From positions 248,001 through 312,000 of the forward strand of contig JBGAHD010000001.1 in assembly GCA_044226395.1 (NCBI GenBank): a DNA stretch of 64,000 nt. Reading direction: 5' to 3'. How positions within the stretch are numbered: position 1 is the first letter of the stretch; each line of letters starts with the position of its first letter. The stretch is from JBGAHD01 sp044226395. GTDB taxonomy: Bacteria > Pseudomonadota > Gammaproteobacteria > Xanthomonadales > Ahniellaceae. The notes beneath the pieces were generated by a model. It saw only the letters and a list, made by a program, of their open reading frames with translations, made no database searches and was not told the DNA's origin. Below, one piece after another: positions 35,080 through 43,804 of this stretch. A program made the translations under genes and the position numbers.

Positions 35080-36204
35080 ATGAGCAAGCGCGACTATTAC
35101 GAAGTCCTCGGCGTGGAAAAAACGGCGAACGAGGATGAGCTGAAGAAGGCTTATCGCCGCCTGGCGATGAAGTACCACCCCGATCGCAATCCCGACGACA
35201 AGTCCGCGGAAGAAAAATTCAAGGAAGCGAAAGAGGCCTACGAGGTTCTTTGCGACTCGGGCAAGCGACGCCTGTATGACCAGCACGGTCACGCGGCCTT
35301 CGAGGCCGGCATGGGTCGCGGTGGTGGTGGCCCCGGCTTCGGCGGGGATGTGGGCGATATCTTTGGCGATATCTTTGGCGACATCTTCGGCGGTGGCGGC
35401 GGACGCGCGCGTCAGCGTCGCGGCTCCGATCTGCGCTATGTGCTCGAGCTCGATCTCGAAGAAGCCGTGTTCGGCGTCGAGAAGCAGATCGAGATTCCCA
35501 CTCAGATCGAATGCAAGACCTGCTCGGGCTCCGGCTCGGCCGATGGCAAGCGCGCGACCTGCGATACCTGCCGCGGTCATGGCCGCGTGCGCATGCAAAA
35601 CGGCATCTTCTCGATTCAACAGACTTGCCCGCATTGCGGCGGCTCGGGTCAGAAGATCACCAATCCGTGTCGCGAGTGCCGCGGCGCGGGTCGTATCGAA
35701 GACGAGAAGACCTTGTCGGTCAAGATTCCCGCTGGCGTCGACAACGGCGATCGCGTGCGTCTGAGCGGCGAAGGCGAGGCCGGCCCGCAAGGTTCGCCCG
35801 CGGGCGATCTGTACATCGAAGTCGCGGTGCGCGAGCACAAAATCTTCCAGCGCGACGGCAATGATCTGTTTTGCGAAGTGCCGATCCGCTTCAGCCAGGC
35901 CGCGCTGGGCGCCGAGATCGTGGTGCCGACGCTGCAAGGCGAGGCCATCATCAAGGTGCCGTCGGAAACGCAGACCGGCAAGGTGTTTCGTCTGCGCGGC
36001 AAAGGCGTGCGCTCGGTGCGTGGCGGTGGTCCCGGCGATCTGATGTGTCGCGTGGTGGTGGAAACGCCGGTCAAGCTCAACAAGCGTCAGCGCGAGTTGC
36101 TCGAGGAATTCGAGAACTCCTTCGAGGACGGCAAGGAACACACGCCGCGACAGACCTCGTGGCTCGATGGCGTGAAGCAGTTCTGGGATCGCATGACCGG
36201 TTGA
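35080..36204 (+). CDS. dnaJ: Chaperone protein DnaJ (Hsp40)
   Basis: A 374-aa co-chaperone. The J domain has RLAMKYHPDRNPDDKSAEEK with the HPD motif. A Gly/Phe region follows (GMGRGGGGPGFGGD, then two GDIFGDIFG-like repeats). Four zinc-finger repeats are present: CKTCSGSGS, CDTCRGHGR, CPHCGGSGQ and CRECRGAGR. The C-terminal substrate domain is complete. It stimulates DnaK ATPase. In related genomes dapB and carA follow soon after; here about 23.7 kb intervenes. Confidence 0.97.
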   Translation: MSKRDYYEVLGVEKTANEDELKKAYRRLAMKYHPDRNPDDKSAEEKFKEAKEAYEVLCDSGKRRLYDQHGHAAFEAGMGRGGGGPGFGGDVGDIFGDIFGDIFGGGGGRARQRRGSDLRYVLELDLEEAVFGVEKQIEIPTQIECKTCSGSGSADGKRATCDTCRGHGRVRMQNGIFSIQQTCPHCGGSGQKITNPCRECRGAGRIEDEKTLSVKIPAGVDNGDRVRLSGEGEAGPQGSPAGDLYIEVAVREHKIFQRDGNDLFCEVPIRFSQAALGAEIVVPTLQGEAIIKVPSETQTGKVFRLRGKGVRSVRGGGPGDLMCRVVVETPVKLNKRQRELLEEFENSFEDGKEHTPRQTSWLDGVKQFWDRMTG

Positions 36205-36311
36205 TCCTTGTCTTGCGACAACGCACGGACTCGACCGAGTCCGTGGCTTCCGGCACCTGTGTGCTTGCATCGCGCGATTTAGGCTGACCTCACGACTGAT
36301 CGGGGGGCGGC

Positions 36312-37835
36312 ATGATGCTGGGGATTCGAACGTCGTTAGGCGCCATCGCGGCGCTGCTGTTGTCGATTGCGCCGTGCGCGGCGGAAGAGGACTTCGCCAG
36401 TGTCGACGCGCAAGCGCGCAAGGCGGTGGAGTCCGGTGAACTCGTGTCGGTGTCCTATGCGGTGATGCGCGGCGATCAACTGCTGCACGTCGCCGCATTT
36501 GGTTGGGCCGATCGCGAGGCGAAGCGGCCCGCGCGCGTCGATACGCGCTATCCCCTGGCGTCGGTTACCAAGCCCATCGCCGCGACCGCGGTGATGCGAC
36601 TGGTCGCGCAGGACAAGCTCGCGCTCGAGGCGCCGCTGTCGCGCTATCTCGACGTCGGCAACGATGCCGAACATCCGCTCGGTGCCGTGACGATCGCGCA
36701 ATTGCTCAGTCACACGGGTGGACTGGGGACTTACGCGCGCATCGACTATGGCGATGACACGCCTTCGCGACCCTTGATCGATGAGCTGCGTCGCTTCGGT
36801 CAACCGGTGAATGCGCCGGGGCGTATCGCGGAATACTCGAATCTCGGCTACGGCGCGCTCGGCGAAGTGCTGGCGCAAGTCTCGGGGCAAGGCTTCGATC
36901 GCGTCGTGCGTCGACAAGTGCTCGATCCGCTGGGCTTGAAAGAAACTTTCGTCGAACCCGACTGGCCGCGTCGCGATCGACTCGTCGCGCGCTACGACCA
37001 GCAAGGCAAAGTCGTGCCTGTTCTGCGCAACAACACACCCGCGGCGGGCAATGCCTGGTCGACCGCGCGCGATCTCGCGCGCTTTGGCGCGTGGCATGCG
37101 GGCGGTCTGCGCAATACGAAATTCCTGGACGACAACTCGCGCGAACGCATGCAGCGACGCGTGAACGACGCGTTCCAGCATTACTACGGCGATGCGTTTT
37201 ACGGCCTGGGCTGGTATGTGCGCGAAGCCCAAGGCGATGCACCGCGCTACGTGTGGCACGAAGGCGGCATGCCCGGCGCCAGTACCTTGCTGCTGCTCGT
37301 GCCCGATTCGCAATTGTCGATCGCCGTGCTCGGCAATCAGACCGACGTCAATCCCATCATGCAGCGCTTCGGTGATGCCTTGCTGCGCACGCAGCTGCCC
37401 AAGGCCAAGCCCAATGGCTTCGATCCGGTCGCGGGTTATCGCGCGCTCGACGCGAAAGCGGGGTTCAGTGGCACGTGGCGTGGCGAGTTGCTGATCGATG
37501 ACGCGAGTTGGCCGTGCGAGTTCACCGTCGCCGATGACGGCGGCTTGCACCTGCGGTGTGGCGACGCGGCGAAACCTTCGGTCGAAGGCCAGGCGCGTGG
37601 CATGACCAATGGCGATTCCCTGATCGGCGCGATCCAGAGTCCCTTCGCTTCGCGCGATGTCACGGCCACGCCGACCGCGATTCTCCTGCTCAAGCTGGTG
37701 CGCACGGGGAATCGACTCGCCGGTGGCGTGGTGGCGTACGAAGGCGCGGAAGGGCTGCGCTATCTCCTGCCGTATCGCTTGCGCCTGGAGCGCGTGAACG
37801 ACAACGCCACGACAGATGGCGATCGCCCGCACTGA
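36312..37835 (+). CDS. Secreted serine hydrolase (class C beta-lactamase/penicillin-binding fold)
   Basis: A 507-aa protein. A signal peptide (LGAIAALLLSIAPCAAEE) precedes a serine beta-lactamase-like domain. Active-site motifs are YPLASVTKPIAATAVMRL with S-x-x-K, IAEYSNLGYGALGEVL with Y-x-N, and YVWHEGGMPGAST in the position of the KTG-like third motif. About 120 residues of beta-rich C-terminal domain follow. Such proteins range from esterases to D-amino-acid or muropeptide hydrolases; the substrate is not deducible. It is convergent with the RiPP cluster end (17-bp gap) and not obviously part of it. Confidence 0.88.
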   Translation: MMLGIRTSLGAIAALLLSIAPCAAEEDFASVDAQARKAVESGELVSVSYAVMRGDQLLHVAAFGWADREAKRPARVDTRYPLASVTKPIAATAVMRLVAQDKLALEAPLSRYLDVGNDAEHPLGAVTIAQLLSHTGGLGTYARIDYGDDTPSRPLIDELRRFGQPVNAPGRIAEYSNLGYGALGEVLAQVSGQGFDRVVRRQVLDPLGLKETFVEPDWPRRDRLVARYDQQGKVVPVLRNNTPAAGNAWSTARDLARFGAWHAGGLRNTKFLDDNSRERMQRRVNDAFQHYYGDAFYGLGWYVREAQGDAPRYVWHEGGMPGASTLLLLVPDSQLSIAVLGNQTDVNPIMQRFGDALLRTQLPKAKPNGFDPVAGYRALDAKAGFSGTWRGELLIDDASWPCEFTVADDGGLHLRCGDAAKPSVEGQARGMTNGDSLIGAIQSPFASRDVTATPTAILLLKLVRTGNRLAGGVVAYEGAEGLRYLLPYRLRLERVNDNATTDGDRPH

Positions 37836-37851
37836 AGCGCGGCGACGATGA

Positions 37852-39297
37852 TCATGCCAGCACGACTTCCGTCGAGATGTCCGCCGCGCGAGGTTGCTCG
37901 CGCGCGCGCAAGCCAGCGCGCACGATCACGGCATCCAAGCCGCCGTGCGAGCGAAGGCCTTCGTCGCTGACGTACGCGATCACGCGCTCGCACATCGCGA
38001 ACACACTCGCGAGTCGTTCAGCGCGCGCGGGTTCCTCAAGCATCAACAAGTCTTCGGGGCGCAGTAGACCGATGTCGAAGCGCGCCTGATCCAGGCCCAG
38101 GCGCGCGGGCAAGTCCGGCGCGGGTTGCGCCACGACCAAGGCGTGGGCGCGTTCCGGCAATCGCTGTCGCGCGCGCGTGATTTGATCCTCATCGGCGTCG
38201 ATGCCGAAGACTTCCAGGCGCGTGGTCTCGTACTGCGCGAGTTGCAGCAGATAGCCGTCGTGCGCGCGCAGATCGAGCACGCGACCGCCGGCGCGGAAGG
38301 TGCGCGATTGTTCCCAGGCGACGCAGGCCAGACGCGATCGCCAAGCGTGCGCGTCGGCGAAACCGTGCGCGCGTGCTGTCGGGTGATCGATGTCGAGCGG
38401 CTCCTCATCTGCGACACTCGTCGCGCTCGCGCTCACGGGGGTCATGGTCGTGGTGGTCTGCGGCAGCGTCACCACCACGCGCTCGGTCGGTCGCCAGCGG
38501 GCGCGAAGGCCCTCGATCGAGGGATCGACGCGAAGCACGAAGCGCAATGAGGACGTGCGCACCTCGGCGATGCCGACGCGTTGATCGTAGCCCATGCCCG
38601 CATCGAGCAAATCGCGCAAGGGCGCGAGGCGCTTGCTCAAGTCTGGCGATGCGGCGAGCAAGCGCGCGCGGGCTTCATGTTGCGCGGCTTCGCAGTCGGG
38701 CGAGCACGCGCGGACCGGGCTGGCACTCAAGCCAAGATCGCGAAGCATCGCATTGGTTTGCCAGGGCAAGGCGCGTGCTTCGACGGGCGAAAGGCGCGAC
38801 AGCCGTTTCGCCCAGGACGTCAGCGTGGTGCGCTCGCCCGCGCGCAGGGCGAAGAGCAAGGCCTCGATGCAGCACTCGGGATAGCTCGCCATCCGCAACG
38901 CGGCGCGCGGATCGGGGTTGGCGAGCGCGTCGATGGCGGCATCGAAGTGCGCCTCGGTGACCAAGGCGAAGCGAAAGCGCACGGCTTGCTCGGCATCGCC
39001 CGCGTCTTCGAGCGCGACCGCGCCAATCGGCAAGGCGATGATTTGGTGCGGGGCTAGGCGTTGCGCGAGCAGCGGGACCTTGAGCGCCGAGCACTCGACC
39101 GCGCTCAGTCGCAACGAATCGCCCCTCGCCAGTTCCTGCAACTCCAGTTCGAAAAGCGCATCGCGCAGATCCTCGCAGCGCGCGGCCCAAGTCGCGCGCG
39201 CTTCGCGCGAGCGCCAGGCGAGTCGCGGCAACGCGGCGTCGAGCGCGGGTAAGTCATCGCGCACCGGCAGCGGCAGGCGCAACAGGCGGATACTCAT
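37852..39297 (-). CDS. DUF483-like protein fused to a degenerate methyltransferase-like domain (RiPP cluster)
   Basis: A 481-aa protein, last gene of the RiPP operon. The central part has MASYPECCIEALLFALRAGE and, after about 40 residues, a Cys-rich RACSPDCEAAQHEARARLLA. This is the paired-cysteine layout of DUF483-type proteins. The C-terminal third resembles a Rossmann methyltransferase (GGRVLDLRAHDGYLLQLAQY, then LEVFGIDADEDQITRARQRL), but motif I lacks the GxGxG glycines, so SAM binding is doubtful. The ATG at 39297 overlaps the upstream stop by four bases (ATGA), so it is translationally coupled. Possible roles are substrate recognition or a modified tailoring step. Confidence 0.75.
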   Translation of the reverse strand: MSIRLLRLPLPVRDDLPALDAALPRLAWRSREARATWAARCEDLRDALFELELQELARGDSLRLSAVECSALKVPLLAQRLAPHQIIALPIGAVALEDAGDAEQAVRFRFALVTEAHFDAAIDALANPDPRAALRMASYPECCIEALLFALRAGERTTLTSWAKRLSRLSPVEARALPWQTNAMLRDLGLSASPVRACSPDCEAAQHEARARLLAASPDLSKRLAPLRDLLDAGMGYDQRVGIAEVRTSSLRFVLRVDPSIEGLRARWRPTERVVVTLPQTTTTMTPVSASATSVADEEPLDIDHPTARAHGFADAHAWRSRLACVAWEQSRTFRAGGRVLDLRAHDGYLLQLAQYETTRLEVFGIDADEDQITRARQRLPERAHALVVAQPAPDLPARLGLDQARFDIGLLRPEDLLMLEEPARAERLASVFAMCERVIAYVSDEGLRSHGGLDAVIVRAGLRAREQPRAADISTEVVLA

Positions 39298-40457
39298 GCG
39301 TGAACCTCCGCGCGCGCGAGCAGCGAGGCGAGACTCGCGTCCGCGCCGGAACGCCACAGATCGAGCAATGCACGCTCGATCGCTGGACGCTCGGGTGAGC
39401 ACGACAGCGGCAACTCGTCGTGCGCGAGCAGTTCACGCTCGATGTCCTCGAACAATCCGAACCATGTCACGCAATGTTCGCTGCGCAAGCGCCAATCACC
39501 ATCGAGCGCGGTGCCAGGACAGTTGCCCTTGCACATCAGGAAGAAACGACAGCCCGCGCAACCGCCTTCGGAGTGCGACGTCTGGTGCAGCGAAAGTTGA
39601 CGTTCGTAGCCGCGCGTGTCGGCGGCGAGGTAGGTGATCGCGTCCTTGTGCGTGCGACCGCAATTGCTGCGCTGACCCTGGCCTTCGACCCCGCGCACGC
39701 CGCGCGTGGCATAGGCATCGCAGGCTTGCCAGACGCAGGAACTGGTTTCGTCGCGGCCGAGCAGCATGTCGCGCATTTCCGCGAAGAGATCGAAGCGCGC
39801 GTGCTGGAACGTAGGCTCCAGGGCTCGCAATCGGCGCAGCACGCGAAGATTCTCGGCATCGCTCAACCGCAGACCGCGCGAGTCATTGTGCGCATCGACC
39901 TCGAGCAGATGCAGACGAATCCGCCGCACGCCCAGACGATCGAGATGCGCGAGCCAACCGGCCAACACCTCGAGCCGCTCGCCCGCGGTATTGCCCCGAT
40001 GCAGCGTCACGATGACGCTGGGTTCGAGACCCTCGCGACACAAGCGCTCGATCGCGGCTTCCGCGCGCGCCGTCGCGCGACGCGTGCGGCCCATCGATCC
40101 CGCCCAGCGCGCGTCGTTGAGCGCGCCCGGCCCGTCGAGCGAAATGCCCACGCGCACGCGATAGCGACGGAACATCTCGATGTGATGCGCTTCGATCAGC
40201 GTGCCATTGGTTTGCAGGGCGTTGACGCCATGGCGCGCCAGGCCGTGCGCGAACAGCGTTTCCAGATCGCGATCGCGTACCAGCATGGCTTCGCCGCCGA
40301 AGACCACGAAGGGATCGCCCAGGGCGTCGAGCGCTTCGATCATGCGCTCGAGCGAGTAGGGCACGTGATTGGGCGCGGCCGCGCGCGCGCCCTCCTGATA
40401 GCAATAGCGGCACTGAATATTGCAGCGATCGCCCAGCGGACGCAGCTCCACGCTCAT
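39294..40457 (-). CDS. Radical SAM/SPASM peptide-maturation enzyme (RiPP cluster)
   Basis: A 387-aa enzyme. The radical SAM cluster motif is CNIQCRYC (Cys 12, 16, 19), right at the N-terminus. ISLDGPGALNDARWAGSM is the typical SAM-binding stretch. The C-terminal SPASM domain has Cys-rich CVWQACDAY, RSNCGRTHKDAITYLAAD, GGCAGCRFFLMCKGNCPG and SEHCVTW, giving ligands for two auxiliary 4Fe-4S clusters. Family members of this size carry out thioether, C-C or ether cross-linking or epimerisation on peptides. The start overlaps the end of the B12-type radical SAM gene by four bases. The chemistry here is not predictable beyond peptide modification. Confidence 0.9.
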   Translation of the reverse strand: MSVELRPLGDRCNIQCRYCYQEGARAAAPNHVPYSLERMIEALDALGDPFVVFGGEAMLVRDRDLETLFAHGLARHGVNALQTNGTLIEAHHIEMFRRYRVRVGISLDGPGALNDARWAGSMGRTRRATARAEAAIERLCREGLEPSVIVTLHRGNTAGERLEVLAGWLAHLDRLGVRRIRLHLLEVDAHNDSRGLRLSDAENLRVLRRLRALEPTFQHARFDLFAEMRDMLLGRDETSSCVWQACDAYATRGVRGVEGQGQRSNCGRTHKDAITYLAADTRGYERQLSLHQTSHSEGGCAGCRFFLMCKGNCPGTALDGDWRLRSEHCVTWFGLFEDIERELLAHDELPLSCSPERPAIERALLDLWRSGADASLASLLARAEVHA

Positions 40458-42367
40458 GCGCCACCTCCATCGGTGCCGGCGCGATCGTGATCGGCATCGC
40501 GGCTCACGCGATGGCCCCAGGGAAAGTCCGCGCGCGCCGCGTCATCGACCAATTGGCCGCGCGCCTCGACGGTGAGCGCCAGCGCCGAGTGGCCTTGCAC
40601 CAGCACGAGGCGCGCGCTGCTGAGCAAGATCAAGGCACCGGCCGCGTCGTGGCCGGGGAAACGTTCCTCGATCGCGCGCAAGGTCGAGGCGACGGGGCTC
40701 GGCTCGCGAAAGGCATCGAGCAAGGCCAGCGAGGGTTCGTCGAGCAGCAGCACCGATTGCGTGGCGCAGCGGCGCGTGTCGGTGACCAGGCCAATGGTGC
40801 CGAGGCGTTCGAGCTGCAATTGTGGCGGGCGATCGGTTTCGTACCATGCGGCGCGCCAGGCGCTGACGGCATCGCGCAGGGCCTGGGCGTAGCTGAAGTC
40901 GTCGCCCTGAGTCGGTCGGCCTTCGAAGAAGTAGGCGAGGTCGCGCGTGCGCGCCGCGTTCTGGCCATACAGCGCGGCGTACGAGCGCGCCGGCCGCACA
41001 TGCGCGAAGCCCATGGCCTCGGCCTGCTCGAAGTTGGGACTGAAGCGATCGATGCGGATGCGCGAGCAACTGGTCGGCGGCCACAGATGCTCCAGCCACG
41101 GCGCGATCTCGGCCATGCGCGCATAAGCTTCCGCCGGCTCGCCGGGAAAGCCGTAGAGAATGTTCCATACGGTGCCGACGCCGAACTCGACGAGATTGCG
41201 CAGCAAGCGAATGTTGGCCAGCGCCGTGACGCCCTTGCGCATGATCTTGAGCACGGCGTCGTCCAGGCTCTCGATGCCCGGTTGCACCCAGGTCACGCCG
41301 CCGAGCGCCAGGGCGCGCAGGCGCGCTTCGGAGAGATTGGCCTTGATCTCGTAGAAGAAGCGCCAATCGCCGGCCGCGCGCGCCAGGGGCGAGAACACGC
41401 TGTCGATGTGGTCGAGCGCCATGATGTTGTCGGCGGCGCAAAAGCGCGTGATGCCGTGACGTTCGGCGAGCACGCGCAACTCGTCGAGCACGCGTGGTCC
41501 CGACTTGGCGTTGAAGGTCATGCTGTCGGCATTGAGGCCGCAGAAGGTGCAGTGATGCTTCTGGCCCCACCAGCAGCCGCGCGTGGATTCGAACGGCAGC
41601 GCCGGCGCGATTTGTCGCGCGAAGTGCGTGGTCTTCAACTGCGCGAAGTAGTCGTCGTAGCGTGGGATCGTCAGGGCGTCCATCAACACCGGACGGGCGG
41701 GCGGCATCGGCGCGTCGCGTTCCAGGTCATGTCGATGGATGACCTCGGCCAACGGCGCGTCGCGCAGCGCGATCGTATCGGCGACGTAGTGGGCGAACGT
41801 GGTGTCGGCATAACCGGTGAACACCGTGTCGATCTGCGGGAAGCATTCGAGCAAGGTCTTGCCCATGGGACCGTGACAGTTGGCGCCGCCGAAACAGATC
41901 TGCGTCGTCGGCGCGCGACGCTTGATCGCGCGGGCGATCGCAAGCGAGGCGCCGGTTTGCTGGAATACCGTGGAAAAACCCACGATGCGCGGCGAATCGA
42001 TCAAGACGCGCTCGGCCGCGTGCTCGACGAAGGCCGCGCTGCGCTGACGCAGGCGGCCCAGCTCGCGATAGCGCGTTTCGCCCGCGACGCGGCGCAGTTC
42101 CGCGTCATGCCATCGCGCCGCCAGTTCATCGGGCGATGCCACGAGCGGCGCGAACAGCCAATCGCCGACGAGCAGATGCGTCGGCACGTCTTCGGCCAGC
42201 CACTCGTTGAGATCGAGACCGATCTCGTTCGCGTAGTCGAGATTGAGGTAATGCACGCGCGCATCGACCGGCTGATCGGCCAGCGAGGCTTGCAGCAAAC
42301 TCACGCCCAGCGCCGGTCGCAAGACCGACAGGACCGGCGCCACGCAGAGCGCAATCGCGGGGCGCAT
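40454..42367 (-). CDS. B12-binding radical SAM RiPP-maturation C-methyltransferase (rSAM_ocin_1-like)
   Basis: A 637-aa enzyme. The N-terminal cobalamin-type Rossmann half includes RIVGFSTVFQQTGASLAIAR and ICFGGANCHGPMGKTLLECF. The radical SAM motif is the unusual CWWGQKHHCTFCGLNADSMT at about residue 265, with C-x7-C-x2-C spacing; this signature marks the TIGR03975 family, which C-methylates peptide residues in RiPP clusters. Later conserved strands include GGVTWVQPGIESLDDAVLKI and VWNILYGFPGEPAEAYARM. ATG 42367 is one base after the upstream stop (TGATATG). It is the most diagnostic gene of the cluster. Confidence 0.92.
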   Translation of the reverse strand: MRPAIALCVAPVLSVLRPALGVSLLQASLADQPVDARVHYLNLDYANEIGLDLNEWLAEDVPTHLLVGDWLFAPLVASPDELAARWHDAELRRVAGETRYRELGRLRQRSAAFVEHAAERVLIDSPRIVGFSTVFQQTGASLAIARAIKRRAPTTQICFGGANCHGPMGKTLLECFPQIDTVFTGYADTTFAHYVADTIALRDAPLAEVIHRHDLERDAPMPPARPVLMDALTIPRYDDYFAQLKTTHFARQIAPALPFESTRGCWWGQKHHCTFCGLNADSMTFNAKSGPRVLDELRVLAERHGITRFCAADNIMALDHIDSVFSPLARAAGDWRFFYEIKANLSEARLRALALGGVTWVQPGIESLDDAVLKIMRKGVTALANIRLLRNLVEFGVGTVWNILYGFPGEPAEAYARMAEIAPWLEHLWPPTSCSRIRIDRFSPNFEQAEAMGFAHVRPARSYAALYGQNAARTRDLAYFFEGRPTQGDDFSYAQALRDAVSAWRAAWYETDRPPQLQLERLGTIGLVTDTRRCATQSVLLLDEPSLALLDAFREPSPVASTLRAIEERFPGHDAAGALILLSSARLVLVQGHSALALTVEARGQLVDDAARADFPWGHRVSRDADHDRAGTDGGGA

Positions 42368-42368
42368 A

Positions 42369-43472
42369 TCAGGGCACGACCGTGATCGGCAGGCGACGCG
42401 GCGACGGCGACGGCGATTCGAGCGCTGGCGCGCGCCACAGTCCCACGGCTTGCAGCACGGCGACGTGCGCCGTGAGCGCGGCGCGCTTGTCCTCCAGCGC
42501 GATGCGCGCGCGACGCAGCAGATCCGGCGAGCTGAACAAACGCTCGCAAGCGGCGCAGATGCCGTCGAAGTCTTCGGCCACGAAGGCATCGGGCGCGTCG
42601 CGCGTGGTCTCGACGAGGATCTGCACCGGTCCTTCGAGCGCGATCCAGGCCCAGAGCAAATCGTCATAGGCTTCGCTCAGGGCTTTGTCGACGCGATCGC
42701 CCTCGCGCAATTCGCCGATGACCATGCTGTCCAGATGCGGCAGCACGCCGCAACACGGCAGCACGCGAGCGTCATGCGTCACTTGCACGTTCTGCAGTAC
42801 GGACTGACACGCGCCGCGATGCACGCGCGGATCGTGCTTGCGGGTTTCGCGGTGCTCGGCGGTGGCGCGGCCGGTGTCGTTGACCACCACTTCGTAGACG
42901 GTCTCGCGCGGATGATGTTCGGGAATGTTCAGCAGCTCGCGCAGATAGCGCGCGTCGATGCGCGCATTGGCATCGAGCGTGACCGCGACATAGAGCCGCA
43001 GCCCCAATGCCCGCGCGGCATTGACGGCGTTGACGACATTGCGCACGGGCACGAACTCGGCGTGCGCGTCGTCATAGCTGATCACGATCTCGTTCAAGCC
43101 CGCCCGCGCCAGCGGTTCGAGCACGGTCAGCGCGCGCGCCGAGGTGCGCGCCCAATAGGCGCTGGTGGTGGCGCTGCCGCTCAAGCCCAGCTTGCGCGCG
43201 TGCGCCAGGCAATCGCGCATGAGCTCGGTCTTGAGGAACGGATCGCCGCCGACGAATTGCACTTGGCGCAGCGTGTCGAGCGTCGCGGCCTGATCGATGG
43301 CGCGCAGGGCTTCATCGAGACCGATGCAATCCTGCATGCCCATGTCGGCGCTGTAACAGCAGTGCCCGCATTTCAGCGGGCACTGCAGGGTCAGGTTGAG
43401 CACCAGGCTGCGTGGTGCGATCGCATGCCCCGGCATGGCATTCTGGTCGAGCTGATCGATCCCTTGGCTCAT
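42369..43472 (-). CDS. Radical SAM/SPASM-like peptide-maturation enzyme (RiPP cluster)
   Basis: A 367-aa enzyme. The radical SAM motif is LQCPLKCGHCCYSADMGMQD (Cys 31, 35, 38; a fourth Cys directly follows). QVQFVGGDPFLKTELMRDCL is the family-typical second motif. C-terminal cysteines in GACQSVLQNVQVTHDARVLP followed by CCGVLPHL, and in FDGICAACERLF, form a SPASM/twitch-like region. The ATG at 43472 has GGGAGG about eight bases upstream; a GTG six codons earlier is less likely. It lies 45 bp after the precursor stop. A role in modifying the precursor is inferred from position. Confidence 0.88.
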   Translation of the reverse strand: MSQGIDQLDQNAMPGHAIAPRSLVLNLTLQCPLKCGHCCYSADMGMQDCIGLDEALRAIDQAATLDTLRQVQFVGGDPFLKTELMRDCLAHARKLGLSGSATTSAYWARTSARALTVLEPLARAGLNEIVISYDDAHAEFVPVRNVVNAVNAARALGLRLYVAVTLDANARIDARYLRELLNIPEHHPRETVYEVVVNDTGRATAEHRETRKHDPRVHRGACQSVLQNVQVTHDARVLPCCGVLPHLDSMVIGELREGDRVDKALSEAYDDLLWAWIALEGPVQILVETTRDAPDAFVAEDFDGICAACERLFSSPDLLRRARIALEDKRAALTAHVAVLQAVGLWRAPALESPSPSPRRLPITVVP

Positions 43473-43517
43473 CTCGCGCGCCTCCCGCACGCCCCGGAAC
43501 CGCCGGGGTGACCACGA

Positions 43518-43748
43518 TCAGATATCGATGTGAACGACCGAGGCGGGCTTGGCCTGTTGCTTGCCCGACAGACGGCCCTTGATCGCGGCGGCCGTGGCGT
43601 CATCGATGCCCACGCCGAAACGCGCGAGGAAGGCCTTCGGGTCGGCCTCGAGGGCGCCAATCACGCTGGGCTCGTTCTTCAGCGCGGCGGCGGCCGACTG
43701 CAGTTTCGACTTGTCGAGATTGAAGCTCAGAACAGTAGCGGCACTCAT
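43518..43748 (-). CDS. Putative RiPP precursor peptide with NHLP-like leader
   Basis: A 76-aa peptide with a strong AGGAGG five bases before the ATG. The leader contains NEPSVIGALEADPKAFLARF followed by GVGIDDATAAAIKGRLSG, resembling nitrile-hydratase-like leader peptides (ADPxAxLxxFGV). After a Gly-Lys-Gln-Gln junction comes a short end, AKPASVVHIDI, the likely core. There is no cysteine anywhere, so lanthionine or sactipeptide thioethers cannot form. His and Asp, flanked by Val and Ile, are the most reactive side chains in the core. It is the first gene of the four-enzyme operon that follows. Confidence 0.82.
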   Translation of the reverse strand: MSAATVLSFNLDKSKLQSAAAALKNEPSVIGALEADPKAFLARFGVGIDDATAAAIKGRLSGKQQAKPASVVHIDI

Positions 43749-43776
43749 GTGAACCTCCTGTTTGAGAAGTACTGCG

Positions 43777-43803
43777 GATTCGGGGCTTTCCCAGCCCCGA
43801 ATC
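43777..43803 (-). promoter_or_regulatory. Perfect 11-bp hairpin in the leader of the RiPP mRNA
   Basis: On the minus strand GATTCGGGGCT (43803-43793) and AGCCCCGAATC (43787-43777) pair perfectly around a five-base loop. Placement is 28 bases before the precursor start and close to the predicted transcript 5' end, fitting a stabilising or regulatory stem-loop. It does not sequester the AGGAGG. Confidence 0.6.
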
Positions 43804-43804
43804 G

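Noticed and set aside
36224..36245. Hairpin CACGGACTC/GAGTCCGTG after dnaJ as a terminator
   Set aside because: The 9-bp stem is perfect but no T-run follows. It may be a structural end signal, so I do not list it as a terminator.
32932..36498. 1188-codon open frame on the minus strand opposite dnaK-dnaJ
   Set aside because: It spans two unmistakable genes on the other strand; the translation has no motifs and is a by-product of high GC codon use.
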